Positions 32,872 to 43,894 of a DNA stretch of 64,000 bases are shown here, one piece after another. This stretch comes from Calliopum simillimum (lineage: Eukaryota > Arthropoda > Insecta > Diptera > Lauxaniidae), in contig OX638368.1 in assembly GCA_951812925.1 (NCBI GenBank), positions 20,089,187-20,153,186 on the forward strand, read 5' to 3'. Under the pieces are notes generated by a model. That model searched no databases, was not told the DNA's origin, and saw only the letters and a program-made list of their open reading frames with translations. The translations under genes and the position numbers were made by a program. Each line of letters begins with the position of its first letter. The stretch's first letter is position 1.

Positions 32872-33846
32872 GGGTGTAATCGATAAGGTTACGAAACGAT
32901 AGAGGAGGCCTAGACTAATAAAAAATTTCACGTGAGAGTTCGTCTAAAATGTACACCTGGGGAGTTATAGGGATAAAAATGATTTTCTGTCTTGTTTAAG
33001 AAAAAAAAATTTTTTGGGTCACCCTAACGTTTAAGGGGAAAACTTTTTTATAAGAATCTTGAGGCTAATTGTATGAGTTTTCTAAAAAATTTTTTTTTTT
33101 TTTATGAGGTGTAAAAGGATTTCGCAAAGTTCTGGACCCTTAAAGTTGATATTTTTAACTTTTTCTTCCTACTTTTTGACTTTGGCGGCCATTTTAGTAC
33201 GAAAAAGGTACCATTAATATGCATCTTAATAATTTTTTTTGGAATCCACGTTAAGTTTTCTTCAACTTTGTAGTACATTTGTCATACCAATTTTTTGATA
33301 TGAGGTCAGAAAAAAATACTTTTATGTAACATCTCACACGTTACTCGCATGCATTGCGCTGCACGCGCTGCCCTTTATCCAGCGGAGTCTTCAAACAGAT
33401 TGTTCTTGAAAAGTACTTTTCTGACCTCAAATACACTACCAACTTAAAGGAAATTTAACAAGAATTTCAAAACAAACTATAAAGGCGTATGTTAATAGGA
33501 CCTTTTTCATACTAAAATGGCCGCCAAAGTCAAAAAGTGTCAAAAAAATTTTAAATATCAACGTTAAAGGTCCTAAACTTTGCGAAATCCTTTTAAACCC
33601 TATGAACCAAAGACAATCTAAGAGAGCTCATAGTACAATTAACTAAAAGTTTGCTACAAAAAAAGTTTTCTCTAAAACGTTTGGGTGACCCAAGACCTTT
33701 TTTTTTTTTTTTTTTGTTATACATGTCAGAAAATCAGTTTTAACCCTATAATTCTTTTAGACCACCCCCCTCAGGTGAAATTTTTTGTTGGTCCGGGCCT
33801 CCTCTTTCACCTCCCAGAAGCTTCGTAGCCTTCTCGATTATACCCC
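32872..33846. mobile_element. Foldback element family A, copy 2 (most complete)
   Basis: The left end GGGTGTAATCGATAAGGTTA mirrors the right end ending at 33846 (GCCTTCTCGATTATACCCC). The arms (about 32872-33300 and 33425-33846) pair throughout, with GATAGAGGAGGCC, GGAGTTATAGGGATAAAAAT, GGGTCACCCTAACGT and GCCATTTTAGTACGAAAAAG as landmarks. The ~110-bp centre contains GCATGCATTGCGCTGCACGC. There is no coding capacity. No clear target duplication is visible. Confidence 0.85.
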
Positions 33847-34039
33847 ACATACAATGTCACAAAGCGGTGCTACAATATAGCCAAATTAAAGCTAAATTGG
33901 TCACAAAAACCTTTTCAACTGGTACAATTGGCGTATTTTCCTTCGTATAACATTCTTTAAAGCGAATCGATTTTTTCGAAATAAATTTTTGAATTGAAAC
34001 TTCTTCGCCTGCGACTAGAAGTAAAATTTCAAGGCCACG

Positions 34040-34290
34040 TCTCATTTCGATTAAATTTGATGGGTAGGTATCGAACATAAATACCATGCACTGGTCGAAA
34101 AATAGAGTAATCGGATAGGTTCTACGCCCACTTTTTAGCGATTGAAATTTTAACACATCATATCTCGCAACCCATGCATAACTTGCATGAAATTTGTTGG
34201 GTAGGTGCCGAACATCAATATCACACAATGGTCGAAAAATCTGCGCACTCAAATAAATGCCACACTTACTTTTCAAAAACCTAAGTTTCA
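34040..34290 (-). repeat. Two-unit ~138-bp tandem repeat
   Basis: TGGGTAGGTATCGAACATAA at 34061 and TGGGTAGGTGCCGAACATCA at 34199 are 138 bp apart, each followed by a CA.TGGTCGAAAAAT block. Because 138 is a multiple of three, the repeat keeps a minus-strand frame open (33857-34306, 149 codons) with an internally duplicated peptide. That frame is a product of the repeat, not a gene. The CTACGCCCACTTTTTAG phrase links it to the GGCGTGGC repeats. Confidence 0.6.
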
Positions 34291-34299
34291 CTTTCTTCT

Positions 34300-36179
34300 C
34301 GAGCAAAGCCGGATAAAATAGTTAATCTTAAAACAAAGCACTATAAATTGAAGGTTTGATGAGTTCTTGGGCAGTTGCTGAAGCAGTTTAGCAATAGCTC
34401 AGTCACATACTATTCTAATTGCTAAAAATTTCTGAAACATTGAAATCAAGGGCAATCATACTAAAATGGGTTAAGATTACGACTGTTGCTGAAGAATGCA
34501 GGCGCGCGTCGCATTGCACATTTCATAACGCGTGATGAAAAAAAAAAATGCCTCCTTGACTCCTTTTTTTCGATTTTATGTTACTTGATTTTGATATAGA
34601 CAAATACAAAAAAAACAGCAACAACAAGAAAAATCAAAAATATATGTATAAAAGAGTTATGTTCATGTTTCAAACTTGTGCTGAAGATTCTTTTTTACCC
34701 TTTTCTTTTCATACAACCGCGAGAACATTTCTCTTTTTTATTTTCATTTTTTCCAAAGGTTTCAAAAAATGCAAAACACATGTGGGAACCTCTCATGGAT
34801 GCTGGTGGCAAGCTGGAATTTTTTTTTTTTAATCAAGTAAGGCCACAACCATAACCTGAACTTTTTTTGTTTTGTTTTTCGCTGCTTATTCTTGTTCCAA
34901 TTCCATTATGATTTATGCAGAAAGCGTTGCTTAATAATAAATAAAATATGAAATATGTCCTTTTTGGCAAAAAATTCGAGAAAAATAAAAAAGATCTTCG
35001 AAAAATGTTTTCTTTTGCTGTGTCCTACTACTCTGAAGATTCTTCTGGTGTTGTTTTTAATGTGTCCATCAAAATTATACAATTTGCTAAAGGTGCTGGC
35101 TGGCTGGCCAACCTTCTTCCATCAGTTAGTCATCTCTTGTTGGCAGTGATTAGGACATTTCAGTTTGATGATCACGATGATGATCCCAATGAAGATGATG
35201 ATGATCTTGTTGCTCAAGGATATTTCAAATTGATGCTAATAAATTATTTTTGAGTTTATGTTTGTTTTTATGCATTTTATTGTTTGTTTTTTTCTTGTTA
35301 ATTTGATATATGTACATCATCGGATATGGTGTTCTTTTGCGCAAGTCTCCCTGTCCGTCTGTTGATCTGTCTGACTGTGAATGAGATTGATTTCTATTCT
35401 TTTTTTTTCTCTTCTTTTTCTGTATGTCTGTCTGGCGTTATGCATCTGTCAGTTTAACGCAATTGTTGAGGGTATCAAATGGATATGGTATGCGAAATGC
35501 GGGTGTTCCTGGAGTTAATAAATATTTTACATTTTCAAATTTTTATTTTTACAAGGTTTTTTTTTTTTCAACTTTCATCATCTATGAAGAAAACGCGTTA
35601 ACTTTTAGAAATAAGAAAGTTTAAACATAAATCTTAGGAGTATCACTGACCTTCCACATTTCATCAAAATACCTTGACTGTTGCAAAAGAAAAACTATTT
35701 CTGGAAATTCCACGATTATCCCCAAAAATCTGCACACTAAAAAATGATTCCCTATACTTAGTATTGATTTCAAACTTTTTTGTTATTAAATTCCGATTTT
35801 CAAAAAAAATTGAAATTTATTCCAAAAAAGTATAAAATTTATTCCAAAATAGTTTAAAATAAATACTTCTTTGGCATTGTTCTATATAAATACTTTTTGG
35901 TTTTAAAGTTAAACTAAAATTTTTACTGTGTGAAAGAAAGTGTCACAAAAATGAGCTGAGATTTTTTTTCAAATTTTTCGAAGGTCCTTTAGAAAACACT
36001 TATCGCAGTTTTATGTAAAATATCAGTTTGTCTTGTATCAAGGCATATAAAAAATAACAATTTGAACTTAAAATCAACCATTTATGATTTGTTTAGCTAA
36101 AATGGCTACAAAAAAAAATTTATTTTCGAAATTTCGCGCTGCTGTAAAACTCTATAACTACATTTTGTTTAAAACTTGT
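34300..36179. other. Non-coding, low-complexity stretches
   Basis: This stretch contains GAT/GATGAT runs near 35166-35205 that give an Asp-rich chance frame, T/A tracts, and TGTCTGTCTG-type pieces. The frame at 34948-35253 (101 codons) shows no recognisable domain. No RNA gene is seen. Confidence 0.45.
35755..35890 (-). repeat. ~140-bp dispersed repeat, partner of 18375-18515
   Basis: This is a reverse-orientation copy of the 18375-18515 repeat. ATTTATTCCAAAAAAGTATA, ATTTATTCCAAAATAGTTTA and TTTGGCATTGTTCTATATAA are its diagnostic phrases. Confidence 0.7.
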
Positions 36180-36780
36180 TGTTCCAAGGTCATCATGAAA
36201 TCACGCAAGGAACAGTTTTTTAGATCATTTTTAGTGATGAGCAAAATTAGTCTTGGTCTTGAGTCTTGTTCTTGGTCTTGGTAGTTTTGCGAGACCAAGA
36301 CCAACACCAAGATGCTGATATATTGCAAGACCAAGACTGCTATGGCCGTTAGGACCAAGACTGCTTTTCAGTCTTGGCAATTTATAGTTAAAAGTTGTTT
36401 CACGCCCGTTCGAAGATAAAATCATATCACAATTTGAATTTTGGCATCTTAAAAACCCAACTCCTTTGGAAAAACATGGTTTTGAAATTTTGAATACTCA
36501 ATATCTCTGAAAATTTTGTCAAGACCAGGACCAAGACCAAGACCAAGACTTAATGAGCAAGATTAAGACCAAGACCAAGACTCAATATCAAAACCAAGAC
36601 CAAGACTAAATATGCAAGAACAAGACCAAGACCAAGACTGCTATGGTCTATGGTCTTGGTCTTGGTTTGCTCATCACTAATCATTTTAACACATTATATC
36701 CTAGGGTTCACTAAAAGAAGAATTGCTTAGAACTTATAAAAACAATCTATAAGTCTATTGATAAGGTCATTTTAAAAGGG
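36180..36780. repeat. Partial foldback C copy, split by a hAT MITE
   Basis: The left piece (TGAAATCACGCAAGGAACAG to TTTTTTAGATCATTTT) and right piece (ATCATTTTAACACATTATAT) together reproduce the centre and start of the right arm of the 12500-13036 element (AAGCAAGGAACAATTTTTTA to AACATTTTAACCCATTGTAT). The repeated ATCATTTT on both sides is the target duplication of the inserted MITE. Confidence 0.7.
36232..36679. mobile_element. hAT-type MITE 'CTTGGTCTTGG' family, copy B, with 8-bp TSD
   Basis: It starts TAGTGATGAGCAAAATTAG and ends TTTGCTCATCACTA. It is flanked by ATCATTTT at 36224-36231 and again at 36680-36687. An exact 8-bp duplication with a TAGTGATG-type end is the hallmark of hAT insertion. 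The interior is built from GTCTTGGTCTTG arrays on one side and CCAAGACCAAGA on the other, about a core with CAATTTATAGTTAAAAG. There is no coding capacity. Confidence 0.9.
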
Positions 36781-36784
36781 ATAA

Positions 36785-37954
36785 GGCGTTCACGGGTTTT
36801 TATTACAGAAATCGGTCAACTGATCATTAAAGAAGAAAAAACCGCGGAGTGCTATAAAATGTATGTACGCATTCTCTTTTAACTCCTAGGAGGAGCATAG
36901 GGCCATAGTTTAAAAACTGACCGAAAACATAGAAATTTCGTTAACTTTGTCGGAAAAATTGTTGTTATTCAAAACCAAGGCGTCTTTCGAGAAAAGTGTA
37001 TAAGGAATATAATGTTCAGAATTTTCCAAGAAATACATGTAATTTTTTTCATAATTTTTGGGGACATTTTATAATTTTTAAAAAATGGTAAAAAAAAAAA
37101 TAAATAAATTAATAAAGTTCCAACAAAATTCTAAAAAATTTTAATGGCAAATTTAATTCTCTACAAAAAGTTTTCTAAAAACTTTAAAAGGTGCGTTGGG
37201 AACTTTTCCTACATGTTGAAGAGGAAGAAACAAATTGTTTTAAAATTTTTGGCATACTTTAACCACTAGCATTAAAAAATTCTCATATATGTATTTATAA
37301 GCAAATTTAAAACATCTTCTTTATATAACCATAAGTGCTTATTTGAAATATTTTAATGTGCCATTACTTTTATGATAATTTGCCTCAAGTTACTATTTTC
37401 AAATTGTCAGGATTTAACGCATTACATCAATTGACTACACGCACTTATTTGAGGACATAAAATTATATTTTTATATCTCAATAAAAATAATGATTATGTT
37501 CAAGTCATTAAAATGCCTAAGGACGATAAAATCGTATCCAAATTTGTTACGCATGTACTCCTATATACTTCAATTGATACAGTACCGTACCACATACTTA
37601 AATTGGCCTTCATTTGGATTAGGAATTCAGCGTTATTGTTTTATTATAAATATTATGCATGTTGATGAGATTAAGTTTTAGCATGTGTACAATAATTGTC
37701 CCATATTAAAAAGAGAATGTGAGTGCAAGCACAGTTTGACTCCCAGATGAATAGCAGGCGACCTCATATCCAAGAGCAGAACAACTTAGGAAGAAGGTCT
37801 CTGCACTTTCTCTCACGATAGCAACTTTTGCAGAAGTCAGCAAGCCTTTGAGAGAAATTGATAGAATTTGAATAAGAGGGTCTGCTAATTATCATGTAAA
37901 TAAAATTCACAAAATGACGTACTAAATGAATTGCTTAAGATAAAATTACTAAAT
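36785..37954. other. Non-coding; partial copy of the 15100 repeat
   Basis: Near 36960-37050 the phrases TCTTTCGAGAAAAGTGTATA and TTCCAAGAAATACATGTAAT resemble part of the 15100/23320 repeat. The remainder is AT-rich and unrecognised. Confidence 0.45.
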
Positions 37955-38186
37955 TTAACTAAAATTTGACCACAAATGTATTAAATAGTTTTGGTACTTT
38001 TTGGACAGTTTTAGTACTTTTTTTGCTATTTGGTACAAACAGTGGCGGATCTAAGTAATTTGCCATCCTAGGCACTTATTTTTTCGACGCCCCCCTTCAG
38101 ATTTTTTTTATAGTAAAAGAAACTTGTAATAAAAACATAATAAAAAAAATAAATAGTATACCTCAACACTTTAATGATTTGTATGT

Positions 38187-39122
38187 TTAAATACATTGTT
38201 TATTCATACATCGTCTGATTTTGTTAGGTGCAAATTGGTGAATAATATCCTCACAATCTAATTCAAGCAAAATATCTTTTTCTATTGTTGAAATAGCAAG
38301 TGCACTCAATCTACTTTCCCCCATTGTTGATCTTAAGTAATTTTGAGTCGGTTTAGAACAAAGAAAGACCTTTTAGCAGTGGAATTGGAAATTGGTGTAC
38401 ATTCGTATATTGTACACGCAATGTCAACATTTGGGAACAATGTGCAGAGATTATTTCTCCGAAAAATTTGAAGCAAATCATGAGGCAAATTTTGTATTTT
38501 CAGCACAATAAGACTTGAACTGGAGAAGTTCGTCGCTTAATGATTTTTCTAAATCTTCAGGAAATTTTTTTCGTAATATTTCAGCTTTTTCGCGTAGTTC
38601 ATTGTTTCCAAAGGTTACTATATCAATTAGACCGCCAAACTTTTCCAGAGCCTTCACATATGACAAAGATCTTATTTTTAAATCACAGATCAACTGATTT
38701 AAAATTACATTGGATGCAGAAATTCTGAAATTATCTCTGCCACTAGTTTCGTCATCTCTTGTTTCACCAAACTGCAATGCACACGTTCTTTTTCTTGAAC
38801 AAACCTTTTTGTATTCCTTAATGACAGATATCTCCAGAGCTTTTTTTTTCGTAAAGATCAAATTCGTCACGAGTAGCTTGAATTATACTGATTAGGCCAT
38901 CGTACAGTTCAACCACTTTCCCCAGGTTTGTTTTGACATCTTGCAAGATCGTTCTAACGGCGGTAATTTTTTTTAATACAAAATTCCATATACACAAAAG
39001 AAATGATGTTTCGAATGTTTCTAAGTAATTTATTTCTTATACCTTTAGCTTCACATCGTACTCCACCTTTTTCCTTAGAATCATTTTGAATGGCTTCAAG
39101 AGCCGCATAATTCATTCTCAGG
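38187..39122 (-). pseudogene. hAT transposase, C-terminal half with dimerisation domain, disrupted
   Basis: The minus-strand homology runs from MNYAALEAIQNDSKEKGGV near 39118, through a frameshift near 38960, to the longest open stretch at 38478-38870 (EKFGGLIDIVTFGNNELREK, DELLQFKSYC). It goes on through FPNVDIACTIYECTPISNST and AKRSFFVLNRL, and after another shift YLRSTMGESRLSALAISTIE, ending DIIHQFAPNKIRRCMNKQCI*. The NSTAxRSF...LRSTMGxxRLSALA block is the hAT C-terminal dimerisation region. The usual Glu of AERSF is Lys here. It resembles the ZMYM1/52-kDa-repressor-like hAT group (inference). Several frameshifts make it inactive. Confidence 0.88.
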
Positions 39123-39213
39123 AATTCCCGTGATAAAAGTTCTTTAGCTTATAATCATTTGGTCTTCTAGAACAATATCTATTTCAACCACACATTTTGC
39201 CGCCCCCTACAGT

Positions 39214-39540
39214 CCATTTTGCATTTGATAAGAGTTCTTGAGCTTATGTCCTTTGGTCTCACAGTACAATATCAATTTCATTCACTCATTTTGCCATTTT
39301 GCATTTGATAAGAATTCTTTAGCTAATAGTTCTTTGGTCTTATAGAACAATATCTATTTCAATAACTAATTTTGCCGCCCCCTACAGTTCATTTTGCCAC
39401 CTCCTACAGTCCATTTTGCATTTGATAAGAGTTCTTGAGCTTATGTCCTTTGGTCTCACAGTACAATATCTATTTCAGTGACTCATTTTGCCGCCCCCTG
39501 CAGTCCATTTTGCCACCCCTACAGACCATTTTGCCACCCC
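39214..39540 (+). repeat. Tandem repeats inside the hAT element
   Basis: CCATTTTGCATTTGATAAGA recurs at 39214, 39294 and 39411, and TTTTGCCGCCCCCTACAGT recurs several times between them. Short and long units give spacings of 80 and 117 bp. These are internal duplications of the hAT 5' subterminal region. Confidence 0.7.
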
Positions 39541-40083
39541 CATTGAGTAAACTTTTCTTAAATATCTCTTTTAATCGTCTTAATTTAACCGTATGGTACA
39601 CTACATCGGTTAAATCGTCCATTCGTATTGCTTAAATAGTGCCGAATTTAAATGTTTTTTAAAATATCATTTAGGTAAAATAAAATCAAGTTGAATACTT
39701 AAATTACAAAAAAATTTTTTTTGTTATCACTCCGAAAATTTGCTGCCCCCCTGAAATCTGACACCCTAGGCAGGTGCTTACTGGTGCCTTAGGGTTAATC
39801 CGCCACTGGGTACAAAATAGAAAAGCTCATTTATCATCCCTGGTACAATGACAAATGTGAAACAAAAAGAAAACCAAAAACATGAAGTAAGTGACAGTCA
39901 GCTTTTTGTCTTTCGCTTTGTGCTGTATTCTTTTTTCAGCTCTGTGTGTCCGCGTATTTTTCGTTGTTAATATTGAAAATTTTGCATTTAATTTTACCTG
40001 CTTTAAAAGCAAAATATTAAAATAAATTTATTTTTGTGCAAAAGGTAGGAAAAATTTTTGGTCTTGCGTATTAATATATAGAT

Positions 40084-40780
40084 TACTAGAAATTGTTTAA
40101 CCAAGCTTCCAACAAAAACTAAATACATTGTACTGAGTAGTCTTTTTCAATGCAACCAAACCTTCAAAGCGATGTACAGAAAGTGTCGTCTCAAGTAATG
40201 CAACTAAATTCCATAAAAAATACTAGGAATATTAACGGCCTGATTAGTTTTTAATTAAGTTAAAAGAATGTAGTACATATTTCTTCAGTTTGGTTTGTAT
40301 GCTTACGATATACCAAATCATCGATATAAATTATTGTTCAATCGCTTTTCAATTCGTTTTCAACTTGAATAATTATACGTGCGCCCAAAAGGAAGAAAAT
40401 TCAAAGATTAAATATTAGAAAGTAATGATAATAATGAAAAAAAAAAAATAAAAACATTTTTCAATAATTTTTAACACGAGAAGCAATTTTGAAAAATAAT
40501 TGCAAACCCAGAGAGGAAACAAAAATTGAGTGATCATTTTGGAAGTCTGAAGCAATGACAGAATGACATAACTCTTTTCCAATTCCGAACAGCCTGCACA
40601 CCTCCTGTGAAGAAAAAGTCCACCTCGCTGCTTAACACGAATGATATTTTATTTCAGTTGATTTGGTGTAGTGAAAATGTTCAGCAAGTTTTATTGATTT
40701 TGTAATGGATTTCATAATGTTTCTTTTAAAGTAAAATTCAAAAGTGCCGTTAAAATATTGAAACACAGCGAAGATCTTCC
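40084..40780. other. Non-coding, nothing recognised
   Basis: AT-rich DNA between repeat copy 4 and the satellite array, with no useful frame or element end. Confidence 0.5.
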
Positions 40781-40784
40781 TAAA

Positions 40785-42105
40785 AATCTAAAAGTATCGA
40801 AAAACATCCAATATATCAATAAAAACTCAAAAGTATCGAAAACATTTTAAATATCGGTAAAAGTTCAAAAGTATCAAAAACATCTAAAGTATCGTTAGAA
40901 GTAGAAAAGAATCTAAAAATTGATAAATTGATAAATTTCCAAAATTACACAAAAATATTGAAATAAAAACAAAAGTCCAAAAGTATCGAGAAAAATTTAA
41001 AAACATCGAAAAACCAGTAAAAGTACAAAAATATCGAAAAACATTCAATGTATGGATATAAATCCAGTAGTATCGAAAACGTTTAAAACATCGGTAAAAG
41101 TACAAAACTATCAAAAAACATCTAAAGTATCGGTAGAAGTTCAAAAGTATCGAAAAACCTAACACTTAAAATTTGATAAAGTTCTAAAGGTACCAAAAAA
41201 TATTCAAATAGAAATCGAAGAAATCGGTAAAAGTCCAGAAGTATCGAAAAAATCTAAAATATTGGAAAAAATCCAAAACTATTGGGATATATCGAAAAAC
41301 ATCGAAGAAATCGCTATAAGTCTGAAATAGGGGTCTGCACAAGACGTCTTGTTTGCGTTTTAAGACATTTCGTTTCAAGATACGTTATATTTTGTACCTG
41401 TTTTTTATTTTTCAAATGCTCTAGTTTAGTGTCGTGAGTAAATGTCTTGACAGAACTAGAATTTGAAAGAAAATAAACAAATACTGTGCTAATTTGTCTT
41501 GTTTGATTTGTTTCAGTTATTTTAGTTGCATACTGTAGTAGTAGTGTACACTACTAAATGCAAATGGTGTGATAAGAGTAGTTTATCGCTCTCTTCTTGT
41601 GCCTCTTTTTTGTTTACGCTCTCTCTCTCTGTCGCAAAAATGTATGAAGGCTACTACAATTCTGCAAGTGTTACCATATCATAAGTTTTATTGTAGTTTC
41701 TCTACACGCACGTTTTACAGTAACCTGAAGTATTTGTTTTTATAAAATAGAATACACTGATGTATTTTTTAGAACCAAGTTTATTTTTCACACTGATAAA
41801 ACAAGACAATGTAAGTAGTGTCAAAATGAAATCAGTGTACACGATGATTTGAATCTTGAATTTTTTGGATCAAATGCATCAGTTCAGTGAAAAATGTTGG
41901 TGTAAAAAAAAGTACACTTTATTTCAAGATGTCTTGTGCAGACCCCTAGTCTGAAAGTATCAAAAAACATCGTAGAAATCAGCAAAAGTCCAAAAGTATC
42001 GAAAAGCCTCCAATATATTGATAAAAACCCAAAAGTATCAAAAACGTTTAAAATATCGATAAAAGTTAAAAAGTATCAAAAACGTCTATAATATCGGAAA
42101 AATAT
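40785..42105 (+). repeat. ~39-bp satellite (AAAAGTATCGAAAAACATC...) split by a hAT MITE
   Basis: GTATC landmarks at 40794, 40833 and 40871 give a period of 38-39 bp. The unit is AAAAGTATCGAAAAACATCT followed by AAAATATCGGTAAAAGTYC. The array runs to about 41327, is interrupted by the element at 41328-41948, and resumes to about 42105. Minus-strand Tyr/Phe-rich frames (40884-41165, 41184-41378) are translations of the satellite, not genes. Confidence 0.85.
41328..41948. mobile_element. hAT-type MITE, 621 bp, with 8-bp TSD, inside the satellite
   Basis: The left end TAGGGGTCTGCACAAGACGT and right end ATGTCTTGTGCAGACCCCTA are inverted repeats of about 24 bp with one mismatch. GTCTGAAA flanks both sides (41320-41327 and 41949-41956). 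The 8-bp duplication points to hAT. The interior has a partial palindrome CATACTGTAGTAGTAGTG / TACACTACTAAATG and no coding capacity. It is a different family from the TAGTGATGAGC and CAGTGGCGG elements. Confidence 0.9.
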
Positions 42106-42109
42106 CAGT

Positions 42110-43890
42110 GAGGTTCTTTTCAAGGGATTTTGTTCGTTAGCTTGTCCAGAGCCAGAAGATGTGCATAAGTAAATCGAAACAGCTTTTTCTTGCGTATGAA
42201 CCGTGAATATTGCGTATATTAAATACACACACAAAGAAAAAATTCTAACAGTAAAAACCACAAAATCTAGAATAGTCATTTCGAAGTTGAATCCGAAACT
42301 GGCATTATAATTGATCTACCATCCCAGGATTTTAAGAAATTCTAACCTTTAATTCAAAATCTACAGCTATTTTTCCAGCTCTACAACAATACAAGATAAC
42401 GTTCCCCCATAAAATCTCATACGGATATTGAAAATCTTTTTCTACAAAACCCAATTTGAATACTCGTATATTGATATCTGTTGAACAGTAAAAAACTAGA
42501 CGCATTTTTCGATGATAACTCCGAATCCGGCCAGAGTTTTAAGATATGCATAGAATTCAAAGAAAAACTGTTTTAGCGCTGTTTTGAAAGCTGTATGTAA
42601 AGGTTAGTTAACATTCTGGCATAAAACTTAATATAGAACTCATAATTCAATTTGAATTATATCGATAACTTTCAGAAAGCTACTTTCTCCAATATATTCT
42701 AACTTTAAAAACAAAAATATTCCCGAAAACTAGCTTTTTCGTTTTCGGTATACATCAAAGTGAGATTTGAAGCAAAGAACTTGTACTTTCCCTATCATTT
42801 CAAGTATTGTGCCTAAAAATTACCTTGTCTTGCCCACTTTGTGACTGCCAAGTTATTTATCGTGCAACTTGTGTTTGTCATTATAACTGCATACACTTAA
42901 AATATTCCTACTGGGTCGACTTATATGAGTAGGTGCTTTTGCGTGTTTGAACGTACTATCGTTGTCGATTTAGTTGTACGCGCGTGAAAAGATACAAATT
43001 TGTCTGTTAATTATTTGAAAAATTCGATTGATGATGAGGTTTTTTTTTAGTTTTGGTTTGTTATTTATAGTGATTTGCATAAATATTTTAATTATTCTTT
43101 CAATTTAATGCAATTAAAAATGATTGGCTTTGGGCGAGGCAGTAAATTGCGTTAATGAAAAAGAAAAAAAAATGAAAACTTGCTTTGGGGAATTTTCTAT
43201 TTAAGTACATACTTTCATTTTATTTATACTTTATTGCGTTATGGTAGAACCCTTTAATACGAGTATTTTTAAAAATAAATTTAATTAAATAAAAATAAAG
43301 CTAAATTTATTTTTATATTTTTAGACATATTTGTAAAAAGCTCAGTCAAATATAATTGGCAACATTAAGAAATCTTTTTTTGAAAGTAAATGATACCGCT
43401 GTAATTTTTTACCAATGCGAAAAAAATGCCCCGAATAAGCGACGGAAAAGTTAATATTATTGTGACTATTAGATTAAAAACCGCTAGACAAAAGATATTA
43501 CGAAGACGATCAACTGGATGGAGCTACAGAAAAGAACAAAAAACAGTCAACTTTCCGATTCAACACATAACTTCTTATGCCAGAACTACAAGTCATGCCT
43601 TTATCAAGTCCATTCAAAGTGCTGACGTAAGTCAAGCTCAGTAGAGTCCATAAATCACCAGCTTTTGGTAGCTTCAAGGTTGGGTTGGATTAGGGGTGCT
43701 ATCTATCAAGTAAACAAATGTTTTCCGGCACATAAATACTAAGAGCTGTTGCTTTGTGATATAGTAAAACCAAAGGATAAAGCTCAACCGCTTTGGTATA
43801 TTAAACTATAACCTTAGAAGTATGGGTGATAAATATACTAAGTATGGATGATGAAAATGTGGGTAAAACGTGAATATCAAAGTCAACCAC
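42110..43890. other. Non-coding; carries diverged copies of a shared foldback motif
   Basis: Around 42289-42345 (TTGAATCCGAAACTGGC, AATTGATCTACCATCCC, TTTTAAGAAATTCTAACC) and 42506-42560 (TTTTTCGATGATAACTCCGA, ATCCGGCCAGAGTTTTAAGA) the sequence resembles the motif in the 8093-9179 and 60251-61770 foldbacks. A 72-codon frame at 43426-43644 is unassigned. No gene is supported. Confidence 0.45.
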
Positions 43891-43894
43891 TACC

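Larger units (their letters stand above)
38040..39808 (-). mobile_element. hAT element, 1.77 kb, internally deleted, with 8-bp TSD
   Basis: The left end CAGTGGCGGATCTAAG and right end GGTTAATCCGCCACTG are inverted repeats. The octamer GGTACAAA flanks both sides (38032-38039 and 39809-39816). CAGTGGCGG ends with an 8-bp duplication identify the hAT superfamily. Inside lie a minus-strand transposase C-terminus and a tandem repeat. The N-terminal half of the transposase, with its zinc finger and most of the catalytic core, is missing. A 165-bp MITE with the same ends lies at 50056-50220. Confidence 0.92.
37955..40083 (-). repeat. Dispersed ~410-bp repeat family, copy 4, split by a hAT element
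   Basis: The outer parts (37955-38039 and 39809-40083) read in reverse as one continuous copy of the family: TTGACCACAAATGTATTAAA, then after the insertion GAAAAGCTCATTTATCATCC and TTTTTGGTCTTGCGTATTAA. The hAT element inserted at GGTACAAA. This fixes the order: repeat first, hAT later. Confidence 0.85.

Noticed and set aside
33857..34306. 149-codon open frame on the minus strand with an internally duplicated peptide
   Set aside because: It is kept open by a 138-bp (multiple of three) tandem repeat and matches no protein family; the repeat explains it.
34948..35253. 101-codon frame with an acidic Asp-rich tail
   Set aside because: The acidic part is a GAT repeat and the rest has no recognisable family or conserved context.
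36232..36679. CRISPR-like impression from repeated CCAAGACCAAGA words
   Set aside because: The spacing is irregular with no unique spacers, the two halves are inverted, and 8-bp duplications show it is a MITE.
40884..41378. Tyr/Phe-rich minus-strand frames
   Set aside because: They are translations of the 39-bp satellite, whose unit length is a multiple of three.
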